Below, piece after piece: positions 45,143-54,666 of a DNA stretch of 64,000 bases. The notes below the pieces were generated by a model. It saw nothing but the letters and a program-made list of their open reading frames with translations. It searched no databases and was not told the DNA's origin. The position numbers were made by a program, and so were the translations under genes. The stretch's first letter is position 1. Every line of letters starts with the position of its first letter. This stretch comes from Alkaliphilus oremlandii OhILAs (GTDB lineage Bacteria > Bacillota > Clostridia > Peptostreptococcales > Natronincolaceae), in the NCBI RefSeq assembly GCF_000018325.1, contig NC_009922.1, forward strand, positions 248,001 to 312,000, read 5' to 3'.

Positions 45143-46000
45143 GTGTCAAATGTACTAAAGGGTAAGCCTGTAGCAGATAAAATCAGCGAGGGTTTAATTC
45201 AGGAAGTAGAAGTGTTAAAGGAAAAAGGGATCACACCAAAATTAGCAATCCTACGAGTTGGTGCTAGAGGCGACGATTTAGCATATGAAAAGGGAGCGTT
45301 ATCAAGATGTGCTAAAATCGGAATTGACACAGAAGTAAAGGAGTTTCCAGAAGATATCACACAGGAGGACTTCATAGAAGCCCTTAGAAAAACCAATGGA
45401 GACCCTAGTATTCATGGCATATTGATCTTTAGACCATTACCAAAGCAATTGAATGAAGATGTGATTAAGTATGAGATAGCAGCAGAAAAGGATATCGATT
45501 GTTTGAGCCCGATTAACGCTGCAAAGCTATTAGAGGGTGACGATACTGGATTTCCACCCTGTACACCAATGGCTGTTATTGAGATTCTAAAGCACTATGA
45601 GGTGCAGATGGAAGGTAAAAAGGCAGTGGTATTAGGTAGATCCATGGTTGTAGGAAAACCAGCAGCACTGCTACTTTTGAAGGAAAATGCAACGGTAACA
45701 ATTTGCCATTCCAGAACAAAGGAGCTTTCCAGTGTGACGAAAGAGGGCGATATTTTAGTCGCTGCCATCGGTAAAGATCGATTTGTAAAAGAAGATTTCA
45801 TTAAAGAAGGTGCCGTAGTCATTGATGTAGGAATCAATGTAGATGCAGAGGGTAACATGTATGGCGACGTGGACTTTGAAGGGTGCAAGGAAAAAGCTGG
45901 AATGATTACGCCTGTGCCTGCCGGTGTAGGTTCTGTAACGACTTCAATCCTAGCAAAGCATGTACTTAAGGCATGTAGGCTTCAACATAATATTTACTAA
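45143..46000 (+). CDS. folD: FolD-type methylene-tetrahydrofolate dehydrogenase
   Basis: A 285-residue folate enzyme that converts methylene-THF to methenyl-THF with NAD(P); the bifunctional form also makes formyl-THF. The C-domain has the nucleotide-binding GRSMVVGKPAALLLL and VIDVGINVD. The typical cyclohydrolase motif is Y-x3-K; here Tyr48 is followed by Ala at the Lys position (AYEKGALSRC). The KDIDCLSPIN segment also differs from the common KDVDGFHPxN. It may therefore lack cyclohydrolase activity and need a separate enzyme. GTG start with a GAGAGGGG site. Confidence 0.9.
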   Translation: MSNVLKGKPVADKISEGLIQEVEVLKEKGITPKLAILRVGARGDDLAYEKGALSRCAKIGIDTEVKEFPEDITQEDFIEALRKTNGDPSIHGILIFRPLPKQLNEDVIKYEIAAEKDIDCLSPINAAKLLEGDDTGFPPCTPMAVIEILKHYEVQMEGKKAVVLGRSMVVGKPAALLLLKENATVTICHSRTKELSSVTKEGDILVAAIGKDRFVKEDFIKEGAVVIDVGINVDAEGNMYGDVDFEGCKEKAGMITPVPAGVGSVTTSILAKHVLKACRLQHNIY

Positions 46001-46029
46001 AGCTGTTTCAAAAAGAATACGGGTCCATT

Positions 46030-46077
46030 AAAAAATCCATGTATTAGGAAGGCAATTCCTTAATACATGGATTTTTT
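46030..46077 (+). terminator. Bidirectional terminator between folD and chemoreceptor gene
   Basis: The stem AAAAAATCCATGTATTAGGAA pairs with TTCCTTAATACATGGATTTTTT. Its core is again AATCCATGTA / TACATGGATT. Confidence 0.92.
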
Positions 46078-46091
46078 ATTTATAATAGACT

Positions 46092-48083
46092 TTAAATTTT
46101 AAATAACTCCACCTGTGTTCTAAGACTCACAGCTAAATCATTTAAATGGTTTGCAGCTTGAGCCACTTCTTGAACGGCAGAAGCTGTCTGTTCCATAGAA
46201 GCATTAACCTCCTCGGATGCTGCAGCTGTCTCCTCCGATACCGCAGAGATGTTTTCTATGAAAGAAACAATTGTCCTGCTACTTTCGGTCATCTCATTGA
46301 CATGACCCGTTAGGCTATGGATTCTAGAGGTTATTTTCTCTATAGAGTTGGATATATTGTCAAATGAAGTACTAACGTCTTCAACGGCAGATACTTGAGC
46401 ATCGGTATGCGCTCTTACTTCAACCATTGCAGAAACTACATTATCACTTTTCTCTGCTATTTCCATGGTGATGTTTCTAATTTCGTCTGTGGACAAGCTA
46501 GATTGTTCTGCCAATTTTCGAATTTCATCGGCAACTACTGCAAAGCCTCTACCTGCATCACCGGCTCTAGCGGCTTCAATGGCTGCGTTCAGCGCCAATA
46601 AATTCGTTTGGTCTGCAATAGAGCGGATGGTTTCTAGGATGACACCAATGGATTGGGTTTGTTCGTTTAAGTCTTTCACTGCTTCATCAATTCTGACTAA
46701 AGAAATCTTATTGCTATCTGTTTTTTCTGTGAGATGATGAACACTTTCAATCCCATTTTTGTTGGCATCTACAACGTATTCGGATAATGTTAGCATTTCC
46801 ATGGCTTCAACGTTCAATTCGTCGAATTTATGAGAAAGCTCATTGACGGCAGCGGCGCCTTGCTCTGCATCCCTCGCTTGATCCGATGCACCCTTTGCGA
46901 TTTCTTCCACAGTTCGAGTGACTTCTTCCGCTGAAGCGCTGGTTTCCTCGGAAGAAGCAGCTAAGCTGTCTGCTGCCAAGTTCATTTCTATGGATGTTTT
47001 TTGCACGTTCAACAACACATCTCGAATATTACCGATGGTCTGATTAATGGTTGCAGACAGCGTACCCATCTCATCCTTAGATTCGATGCGGCTTAAAATA
47101 GTGAAATCACCACTGCCTATTTGGGTCATGGCGTTCACCAATTTGCCTGTGGATTTCGTAATGGTTTGTGAGAAGATAAAGCCCACTACTGCGGCAATAC
47201 CTACGGATATTAAACTGGTAACTACGGTTTGTTTCAGAATTGCAGAGGTTTCTTCCGTAATCTCATCGGCCATGATGGTACCAATGATTTTCCAATTGGT
47301 TTTGTCTAAGGTATCTAAAATTGCTACTCGATCTGTTTCATCGTATGTATAGGAGACCATATTGTCATTTGGATCATTTTTTAATATGGTGTTCATAAGC
47401 TCTGGAGCAGGAACCGGACTACCGACTAAACTCGCATCGCTATGGGTGATAAAAATACCGTCTCTATCTGTTAAGGATAGATACCCTTTCTTACCTACGG
47501 TCAAGTCTTTTAAGATAGCGGATAGGTTATTCAAGTAAATATCCACGCCGACGATGCCTACGAATTCATTATTATTTCTTTCATTGTAGACAGGAATGGA
47601 TACGGTGATGGTGGTGTCTCCAGTAGCTTGATCTGTATAAGGCTTGGTCCAATAAATACCGTTGTTGCTAAATGCTCCTTTGTACCAATCTCTGGTCTGG
47701 GGATCAAAGTCTGATGGTAGATCTGCCTGGGGATAAATAATGGTTTGCTTATCCCTTGTACCTAAATAAACAGACTGCACATTTTTATGAGAATCCTTGA
47801 TTGCTTTAAAGGAATCTACCATCCAAGTCTTGGAATCCTCTAGGGTATGAAACTGTTGAACATTGGCATCCTTGGATAGAAGCACTGCGATTTCCTCCGT
47901 TAAGGTTAGAAATGTGTTGAAGGTATCGGAAGTTCTTCTAACCACGTTGGTAGTGCTGTTGATCAGCTCTCGCTCTAAAATATCACTGCTGGTTCGAAAA
48001 TTTAAAAAGCCGATAGCTGACGCTTGAACTAAAGTTATGATTAATAACAAAGTCAAAATTTTTGTTCTTAAAGACATCTTCAT
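46092..48083 (-). CDS. Methyl-accepting chemotaxis protein with dCACHE sensor 2
   Basis: A 663-residue chemoreceptor of the same plan as the one at 35530. A membrane helix lies at residues 7-28, a double-CACHE extracellular domain has DFDPQTRDWYKGAF and VSIPVYNERNNNEFVGIVG, and a second helix lies near residue 285. The cytoplasmic signalling tip is NLLALNAAIEAARAGDAGRGF. The dCACHE pattern RDWYKGA is the form seen in amino acid or amine sensors. The ligand here is not known. The AAAGGAG site before the ATG is strong. Confidence 0.93.
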   Translation of the reverse strand: MKMSLRTKILTLLLIITLVQASAIGFLNFRTSSDILERELINSTTNVVRRTSDTFNTFLTLTEEIAVLLSKDANVQQFHTLEDSKTWMVDSFKAIKDSHKNVQSVYLGTRDKQTIIYPQADLPSDFDPQTRDWYKGAFSNNGIYWTKPYTDQATGDTTITVSIPVYNERNNNEFVGIVGVDIYLNNLSAILKDLTVGKKGYLSLTDRDGIFITHSDASLVGSPVPAPELMNTILKNDPNDNMVSYTYDETDRVAILDTLDKTNWKIIGTIMADEITEETSAILKQTVVTSLISVGIAAVVGFIFSQTITKSTGKLVNAMTQIGSGDFTILSRIESKDEMGTLSATINQTIGNIRDVLLNVQKTSIEMNLAADSLAASSEETSASAEEVTRTVEEIAKGASDQARDAEQGAAAVNELSHKFDELNVEAMEMLTLSEYVVDANKNGIESVHHLTEKTDSNKISLVRIDEAVKDLNEQTQSIGVILETIRSIADQTNLLALNAAIEAARAGDAGRGFAVVADEIRKLAEQSSLSTDEIRNITMEIAEKSDNVVSAMVEVRAHTDAQVSAVEDVSTSFDNISNSIEKITSRIHSLTGHVNEMTESSRTIVSFIENISAVSEETAAASEEVNASMEQTASAVQEVAQAANHLNDLAVSLRTQVELFKI

Positions 48084-48308
48084 GAAAAATCTCCTTTCAT
48101 ATTATCCTGTAATTAAGTATACGATATTTTATCGTAAATTTCGACTATTTTTAATCATTCTTATGTATAAATAATTATTATTGCAGCTAGATTGCCATGG
48201 TTATAGCCTCAAGAAAGTACATGTCGGATAAAAAGCGATGGAAGAGGATAAACTCTTTGAAAAAGTGTAAAAATATAGGAAAAATATAATCTAGGGCGGT
48301 GCCATGAA

Positions 48309-49628
48309 ATGAAAAAAATGATGAGTTTATATGTGATGCTCATATGTATACTGATAAACTCCATTGGCTGCGGAAACGCAAGGAACAAGGAGGAAAATAC
48401 AGAACTGAATCAAAAGGAAGTGCTCATTCCTGTGAATTCCGTACAGGGATTTACGAGCATGAATGGTTTTAAGGCAGAGGATGGAAAGTTTTATTTCACA
48501 GGGATTCAAAATAACAGGTGGGGATTTTACGAATTGGATCTGAATACCCATGCCATAAAAGAGGTATACGGTAAAATTGGAGAATATGATGTATTCATTC
48601 CAATTGAAAAATACGGTGCAATTTATGTGGATGTTGATGGAAACTTATATATTCGACAGGATGGCAAGGATAGAAAAATAGATGAAGAGATTTACGGTAC
48701 ATATAGCCCCAATCTGTTGGTTTCTCCCGATGGTAAGGGAATCCTTTATACGAAAGGAAAACAGGAAAACGCCTCGTTATATCGGTATTTAATAGGGGAA
48801 GCATCACCCATTAGAATAAAGGAGAAAATTTCTCCAGATGCTTTTTTTACATTTTCATATACTACCCATTGGAGCAACCAAAGTCATTATTTCATATTCA
48901 ATAACAAAGAAATTTATGACGAGGCTGGTAAGCTCTACGCTACAATCAATGGCACTGCGGCAAAATGGGCGCCAAACGATGGCAGGGTAGCTTTTATCAA
49001 AGAGCCAAAGGATTTGGAGAAGAATCAAATATTTGTTGGAGACTGGAAATCTTATATTGGAACTCAGTTTTATCTCTTCGATCTAAAGCAAAAGAAGGAA
49101 GAAGTTGTATATGAGAACCAAAACGGTATCATCGATGCTATTGACAACATTCAATGGGCGAAGGATGGTTCCTTGGTTGGACTTTCTGTAGGAGAGATCC
49201 AACGAACTTCAAATGGGGCACTGGAAAGTATTGATTATGAAAAAGTATTTGTACATAGAATTAAGGATGGATGGGGCAAAGAAATTCATAAAGTGCCATA
49301 CAATTTTTATGAGATTTTATTTGATACCCATATCTATGGGAGTAGTATAGGAAAAAGAGATCAAGTTGAAATTGTGGAGATTTCTAGTGATGCACGGAAG
49401 GTTTTTGATCAGCCTGTCATTTTAAATGCTAGAGATATGTTTATTATTTCCTCCAAGGATCGTGGATATTTAGCCAATGGTAGGGCATTGATCGAGATTG
49501 ATAAAGAGGGAAGGGAAAGAAAGATCCTAGAGCTCCCATGGGATATCAATGAGATGTATCTAGACCATGACAGTAAGAAGATAATTATTACGAATAAAGA
49601 GTATTTATTGTTTGTAATAAATTTGTAA
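48309..49628 (+). CDS. Lipoprotein of unknown function, beta-propeller-like repeats
   Basis: A 439-residue protein with a signal peptide and probable lipobox (NSIGC, Cys21). The remainder has repeated short beta-strand blocks such as NLLVSPDGKGILYTKG and DGRVAFIKEP, spaced like blades of a beta-propeller. No catalytic motif is recognised. It is probably anchored on the outer face of the membrane. The gene is single and follows a divergent chemoreceptor gene. Its role is unknown. Confidence 0.65.
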   Translation: MKKMMSLYVMLICILINSIGCGNARNKEENTELNQKEVLIPVNSVQGFTSMNGFKAEDGKFYFTGIQNNRWGFYELDLNTHAIKEVYGKIGEYDVFIPIEKYGAIYVDVDGNLYIRQDGKDRKIDEEIYGTYSPNLLVSPDGKGILYTKGKQENASLYRYLIGEASPIRIKEKISPDAFFTFSYTTHWSNQSHYFIFNNKEIYDEAGKLYATINGTAAKWAPNDGRVAFIKEPKDLEKNQIFVGDWKSYIGTQFYLFDLKQKKEEVVYENQNGIIDAIDNIQWAKDGSLVGLSVGEIQRTSNGALESIDYEKVFVHRIKDGWGKEIHKVPYNFYEILFDTHIYGSSIGKRDQVEIVEISSDARKVFDQPVILNARDMFIISSKDRGYLANGRALIEIDKEGRERKILELPWDINEMYLDHDSKKIIITNKEYLLFVINL

Positions 49629-49829
49629 AAAAGATGTGTAAAGATATTTTTAATGGGTAATAGAATAAGAAGGAGACTTTGTAAGTATATCCATTTTTTT
49701 ACAATATGGCATTGCCATCTGATTGATAGATCGAATAAGTGGTTTATTCACCTGTAAATGAAGGTTTTATAGGCTTAGAATGAACAGATGAGGTAAAATT
49801 TAATTTATATTGAGGTGAGGGACACATAT

Positions 49830-51146
49830 ATGAATTGCGAAAATAACATAGAATCATTTACATCAATAATGAAGCGAGGAGAAAAGTCACCCAGCCAATT
49901 TAAAATTGGTGTTGAATTTGAGCACATCGTTGTCGACAAGGAAACATTAGAATCTGTAGCTTATTACGGAGAAGATGGTATTGAGGGAATCCTTAAGAAA
50001 CTGTTAGTAAAGGGCTATGAAGGTAAGTATGAAGAGAATTATTTAGTAGGATTGGTTAAAGAGGATCGGGAAATTACATTAGAGCCAGGTGGGCAATTTG
50101 AAGTGAGCTTTAGGCCTTATAAAACCATCGGTGAGTTGAAAGAACGCTATTTTGATTTCCTAAATGAGATCATACCAATCTTAGATGAAAAGAATCTGCT
50201 ATTGATGGCAATCGGCTATCATCCTAAAACCTCTATTGCGCAGCTTCCGTTTAATCCTAAAAAAAGATATGCCTATATGTCTCAATATTTTGAGAAAACA
50301 GGAAAGTATGCTCATAATATGATGAAGGGCACTGCAGCATTACAGGTATCCAGCGATTTTACCAATGAAGAAGACTTTATGAGAAAATTCCGTGTGGCGA
50401 ACTTCATCAGTCCATTGCTGTACTTAATATCAGATAATTCCCCTATTTTTGAAGGGCAGATTTACTATAAATTCGGACTTCGAAGCCTAATATGGGAGAA
50501 TACAGATCAACAAAGAAGCGGCAATGTTCCAAATGCACTGAACGAAACTTTTAGATATAAGGATTATGCAAACTATATTTTAAATACACCACCGATTCTA
50601 ATGATGAAGGACGGAGCGTTTATTGGAACGGGGGACCGAACTGTAAAAGAGCTGATGAAGGCGTATGTATTTTCCGAGGATGAAATAGAGCACCTGATGA
50701 CCATGGTATTTCCAGATATTCGAGTGAAAAACTACATAGAGATTCGGGTGGGCGATTCTATGCCATACCCTTATAATTTTTCTTACATCACATTGATTAA
50801 AGGAATATTTTATAATGAAGTGGCTTTAGAATACTTATATAAGCTGTCTCAGCGACTGGGAGACGAACATATGGCCCGAGCGAAGGAAATGGTACGGGAA
50901 AAGGGCTTCGACTCCAAGCTTGGCTCCAAACCTACATACGATTTTATCCGTATCATGTTTGACTTAGCTAAAAAAGGACTCAGTGTTGAAGAGAAGGATA
51001 TGCTGGCTCCCTTAGAGAACTTATTGATTACGAAAAATAACTTATCCACCATATCGAAGGAAAAGGTTCGAAATGAAGGAATTGGTGCATTGAGATGGTG
51101 TAGTCTAAACCAATGGGTTAAGGGGGAAGGACATGAATACAACTAA
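49830..51146 (+). CDS. gshA: Glutamate-cysteine ligase, GCS2 (plant/EgtA) type
   Basis: A 438-residue ligase that joins glutamate and cysteine (or another amine) through the gamma-carboxyl, using ATP. Conserved parts are FKIGVEFEHIVVD near residue 25, EPGGQFEVSFRPYKT near 90, and MKGTAALQVSSDF near 165. I choose ATG 49830, eight bases after GAGGTGAGGG; the GTG at 49815 lies in the ribosome site. It overlaps the ATP-grasp gene by 14 bases. That tight coupling suggests a two-step peptide synthesis. Exact amino acid preference is not shown by sequence. Confidence 0.9.
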   Translation: MNCENNIESFTSIMKRGEKSPSQFKIGVEFEHIVVDKETLESVAYYGEDGIEGILKKLLVKGYEGKYEENYLVGLVKEDREITLEPGGQFEVSFRPYKTIGELKERYFDFLNEIIPILDEKNLLLMAIGYHPKTSIAQLPFNPKKRYAYMSQYFEKTGKYAHNMMKGTAALQVSSDFTNEEDFMRKFRVANFISPLLYLISDNSPIFEGQIYYKFGLRSLIWENTDQQRSGNVPNALNETFRYKDYANYILNTPPILMMKDGAFIGTGDRTVKELMKAYVFSEDEIEHLMTMVFPDIRVKNYIEIRVGDSMPYPYNFSYITLIKGIFYNEVALEYLYKLSQRLGDEHMARAKEMVREKGFDSKLGSKPTYDFIRIMFDLAKKGLSVEEKDMLAPLENLLITKNNLSTISKEKVRNEGIGALRWCSLNQWVKGEGHEYN

Positions 51147-52464
51147 GGAATTGTATGATGTATATGAGGATATCGTAAGGAAGAATGAAGGGGTTTTTTT
51201 ACAGGATCATAGGGCTATCCTAAAAAAGGTAGAGGAATCTCCTGCCAAATATAAAGGAAGTCCTGTGGAATTTCTATATCAACCCATGCTTTTGAGTGAC
51301 GAGGATTTTAAACGATTTCAAGATTTAACGGATATGTTGCTGGTCATACTAAATAAGGTAATCCAGCAATACTTAGAAGAACCAACATTTCGCTCATATT
51401 TCGGATTCTCTCCTCTTTTAGAAAAGCTTATTTTAAAGGACCCTGGATATAAAATCAATATCCCCATGGGCCGATTTGATATTTTTTATCATTTAGATGG
51501 CACTTTTCAGTTCTGCGAGCTCAATGCAGATGGGTCTTCAGGAATGGTGGAAGCTAGAGAACTGCAGAAGATTATTGGAGAGTCCTTTGCGGTTACAGAG
51601 CTCAAGAAGAAATATTCTTTGAAGGATTTTGAAGTGTTTAACTCCTGGGCGGAAGCACTTTTAGCAAACTATAGAGAATTTAGTAAAACGGAAGAAAAGC
51701 CTCAAATTGCGATTATCGATTGGTTTGATGGACAGCCACCTAGTGAATTTATGGAATTTCAGAAAACCTTTGAGGCCTTTGGATGCAAAACCATCATTAC
51801 AAGCCCTAGTGAATTAACCTATAGAGATCAGAAGCTGTACCATGGGGATTTTAGAATTGATTGTATATACCGTAGAGCCGTAACTTGGGAGATTATAGAA
51901 CATCAAGATCAGGTTCAAGACTTTATTAATGCTTATTTAGATGGTAATGTTTGTGTCGTTGGACCCCTAAGGTCTCAAGTGATCCATAATAAAATCGTGT
52001 TTGCAATTTTACATGATGAGGAGAAGACCGCCTTTCTAAATAAAGAAGAAAGAGCCTTTGTGAAAAAACATATTCCATATACGAGGGAGTTCTATGCAGC
52101 CGATAAAGAACTAGTGAACTTTGCCATAGAGAACAAAGATACTTTAGTTTTAAAGCCCATGGACCGATATGCTTCCAAGGGTGTATGTATTGGTGCTGAT
52201 TTTACTAAGGAAGAATGGGCGCAAATCATTGAAAATATTGCTGAGGAAGAATATATTCTGCAGGAGCTGTGCAAAATACCGAGGCTTCCAATGGCAATGG
52301 TGAAAGAGAATAAAGTGGATTTTATAGAAAATAATTATTTGATTGGACTGTTCATGTACAATGAAAAGCTCCAGGGGCTATATACGCGGACCGGAACAAA
52401 AAATATTATAGGAAGTATTGTAGAATGCTACACTGCACCAAACTTTGTAGTCAGTGAAAGATAA
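51133..52464 (+). CDS. Circularly permuted ATP-grasp ligase (glutathionylspermidine synthase-like)
   Basis: A 443-residue predicted ligase. FCELNADGSSGM near residue 135 resembles the pre-ATP-grasp motif of glutathionylspermidine synthase-type proteins. The C-terminal part has VLKPMDRYASKGVCIGADFT and EEEYILQELCKIP, which form the ATP-binding region. It does not resemble canonical GshB. Because it starts inside gshA, it most likely extends gamma-glutamyl-cysteine by a further amine or amino acid. That could be glycine (making glutathione) or another partner, and the product cannot be named. Confidence 0.82.
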   Translation: MNTTKELYDVYEDIVRKNEGVFLQDHRAILKKVEESPAKYKGSPVEFLYQPMLLSDEDFKRFQDLTDMLLVILNKVIQQYLEEPTFRSYFGFSPLLEKLILKDPGYKINIPMGRFDIFYHLDGTFQFCELNADGSSGMVEARELQKIIGESFAVTELKKKYSLKDFEVFNSWAEALLANYREFSKTEEKPQIAIIDWFDGQPPSEFMEFQKTFEAFGCKTIITSPSELTYRDQKLYHGDFRIDCIYRRAVTWEIIEHQDQVQDFINAYLDGNVCVVGPLRSQVIHNKIVFAILHDEEKTAFLNKEERAFVKKHIPYTREFYAADKELVNFAIENKDTLVLKPMDRYASKGVCIGADFTKEEWAQIIENIAEEEYILQELCKIPRLPMAMVKENKVDFIENNYLIGLFMYNEKLQGLYTRTGTKNIIGSIVECYTAPNFVVSER

Positions 52465-52478
52465 GAATGAGAGTTTTA

Positions 52479-52514
52479 AAGTGCGTCTTCGTAGCTCGGA
52501 AACGCACTTTTTTC
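52479..52514 (+). terminator. Terminator after the gshA operon
   Basis: The stem AAAGTGCG / CGCACTTT is followed by six T. Confidence 0.8.
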
Positions 52515-52533
52515 TATATTGATCTTGTGTTAA

Positions 52534-53157
52534 TTACAGCCACTTCAATAAACCTGAAAAAATCAATATACTACCAGGCAACAGGGAAGTTTTAAGACTG
52601 CTATTATAATGTGTTATTTTTGTGCCCAAATATTGACCATATAAAATCGAGATAATATTAGAAAAAAGAACCAATGGAAGAAAATATAAATAATTAATGC
52701 CGCCTAGTGAAAGACCGAAACCTATTCCAAGGGCATCAATGGATAATACAAAGCCTAAATATAACGCACCTTTAAGATCTAGATTCCCTGAAAAATCTAA
52801 ATCTGCTTTAGTATAGTCCAATGCTATGTCTATTATAATACCTAACTTAGGAATATAAAATTTAGCTAATCTACAGTCATTGGTCGTTTCAATCTTATAT
52901 TTAATGAACCCTTCTAACATAAAAAAGATCCCTAAACCCACCAGGATAAGGCAACTTATCAAAGAAGAAGTGTGCTGGGAAATATATTGTCGCATTACAC
53001 TAGCAAAATATATGGATACACCCAATACCACAATATTTACCAAATTAATTATGAATACAGCCATTTTTGATATTCTTATTTTTTTGATTCCATAAGTGAT
53101 GCCTAATACAAAAGAATCTATGCAAATGGCTAGGGTTATTAATATTATTTCAGTCAT
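52534..53157 (-). CDS. ytaF: YtaF-type sporulation membrane protein (MntP-like)
   Basis: A 207-residue protein with six predicted helices. Two similar halves have AICIDSFVLGITYGIKK and FVLSIDALGIGFGLSLGG, the repeated Asp-containing motif of the MntP/YtaF group. YtaF in Bacillus is sporulation-associated; MntP exports manganese. The two proteins are related, and this one is closer in length and pattern to YtaF. Its exact role here is inferred. AAGGAGGATG stands before the ATG. Confidence 0.83.
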   Translation of the reverse strand: MTEIILITLAICIDSFVLGITYGIKKIRISKMAVFIINLVNIVVLGVSIYFASVMRQYISQHTSSLISCLILVGLGIFFMLEGFIKYKIETTNDCRLAKFYIPKLGIIIDIALDYTKADLDFSGNLDLKGALYLGFVLSIDALGIGFGLSLGGINYLYFLPLVLFSNIISILYGQYLGTKITHYNSSLKTSLLPGSILIFSGLLKWL

Positions 53158-53388
53158 TCTAACATCCTCCTTTATGAATTCCTTGATGAATAATCCTGAT
53201 ATATACTATTCTATAAGGAGGATAACGTGATATAAAAACAAAATCACCAGAGGATGGATCATTCCGTTTTGATATATAAGAATGGTGTGTTAAATTTTCT
53301 TCGAAGTGCTGCGTATGGAAAAATAAAAATTACAATCAGATTTGATTGTAATTTTTATAAACACGAATTCAGTTCTAAAACCAACTAT

Positions 53389-54321
53389 TTACCGGCGTAA
53401 ATAGATAAATACAAAGTAAAAAAGGTAGAGCATCATTAAAACGAACCCTTCTAAACGAGAGATTTTTTTATGGGTATAGGAAAATATAAATAATAAAAAA
53501 GTAAATAGTAACATAAAAGCCAAATCAATTATAAGATGGGAACTGAAAGCAATTGGAGAAATAAGCGAGGATACGGATAAAACAAATAAGATATTAAATA
53601 TGTTACTTCCAATGATATTCCCGACTGCGATATCATCATTTTTTTTATGACAGGCCACAAGACAGGTTATTAATTCTGGTAATGATGTACCAAATGCAAC
53701 GACTGTTAATCCGATGAACGCCTGGCTAAAGCCTAATAAGGTTGCGATTTTTACCGATGCATCTACAATGTAGTAGCCGCTGATAACAAGACCAATAATA
53801 CCTAATACTAAATAGAAAAGTATATGGATCAAATCCATACTTTGACGATTCAAATCATTTCCTTTTTTACGACTGGATTTGCTTGTAAGCCATAGGTAAT
53901 TTAAATAAATAAAAAGAAGAATAGCAAGGATCAGTCCATCTTTGTTGGATAGACCATCTACAACCAAAAGAATAAATGCAGCGCTGCTGATGAAAGCAAA
54001 TGGAATATCAACACGTATGACAGACCAATCTGCCTTAATCGTATATATTAATGAAGTTATTCCAATAACAATGCCTATATTGATGATATTACTTCCTGTG
54101 ATATTACCAATCACAATCTCACTCTTTTTCTGAAAGGATGCAATTATATTGACAGATGCTTCTGGGGCACTTGTTCCAAATGCCACTACTGTTAGACCCA
54201 CAATTAGTGGAGAAATGCCTAAATAGAGCGCAAGTGCAGAAGAAGCGTCAATCAGCCAATCTGCAGATTTAATGATAGCTAAAAAACTTACGATTAATAC
54301 GATAAATGGAATTAGGTTCAC
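53389..54321 (-). CDS. Na+/Ca2+ antiporter, CaCA family
   Basis: A 310-residue membrane protein with about ten helices and two alpha-repeats. Both repeats are visible: GLTVVAFGTSAPEASVNI with GNITGSNIINI, and GLTVVAFGTSLPELITC with GNIIGSNIFNI. It exchanges calcium (or other cations) for sodium or protons. I use GTG 54321 as start, since GAAGGGGG lies upstream; the open frame to 54375 lacks a ribosome site. It is a single gene. Confidence 0.93.
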   Translation of the reverse strand: MNLIPFIVLIVSFLAIIKSADWLIDASSALALYLGISPLIVGLTVVAFGTSAPEASVNIIASFQKKSEIVIGNITGSNIINIGIVIGITSLIYTIKADWSVIRVDIPFAFISSAAFILLVVDGLSNKDGLILAILLFIYLNYLWLTSKSSRKKGNDLNRQSMDLIHILFYLVLGIIGLVISGYYIVDASVKIATLLGFSQAFIGLTVVAFGTSLPELITCLVACHKKNDDIAVGNIIGSNIFNILFVLSVSSLISPIAFSSHLIIDLAFMLLFTFLLFIFSYTHKKISRLEGFVLMMLYLFYFVFIYLRR

Positions 54322-54666
54322 GTATATTCCCCCTTCATACAGTGAATTATTTTTAAAAAGACAATTGAGATACAATAAATTTCAAGAATTATTCTCGTAT
54401 AGATTTACTGCTCTATAGATGTATATAGGAATAGCTTGATTAATATTATTGATTTATAGGATAAAATAATTTTGATGCAGATTCAGATATCCTCCTGAAC
54501 TTCATTGAATAGTGTGATCATAAACGTTTAACTGATGAAATGTGATGCTGTATTTAATAAGACGGATTGATAGGAGCCCATGGAATAAGTAGAAGTAGTA
54601 TTTATAAAAAATATACGGTACAATAAATCTATGGAATCGTACTATTTTAAGGAAAGGGGCAGCACA
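54322..54666 (+). other. Intergenic region, divergent promoters
   Basis: About 340 AT-rich bases between the divergent antiporter and AI-2E family genes. Promoters must lie here, but I see no convincing box pair or RNA structure. Confidence 0.4.
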
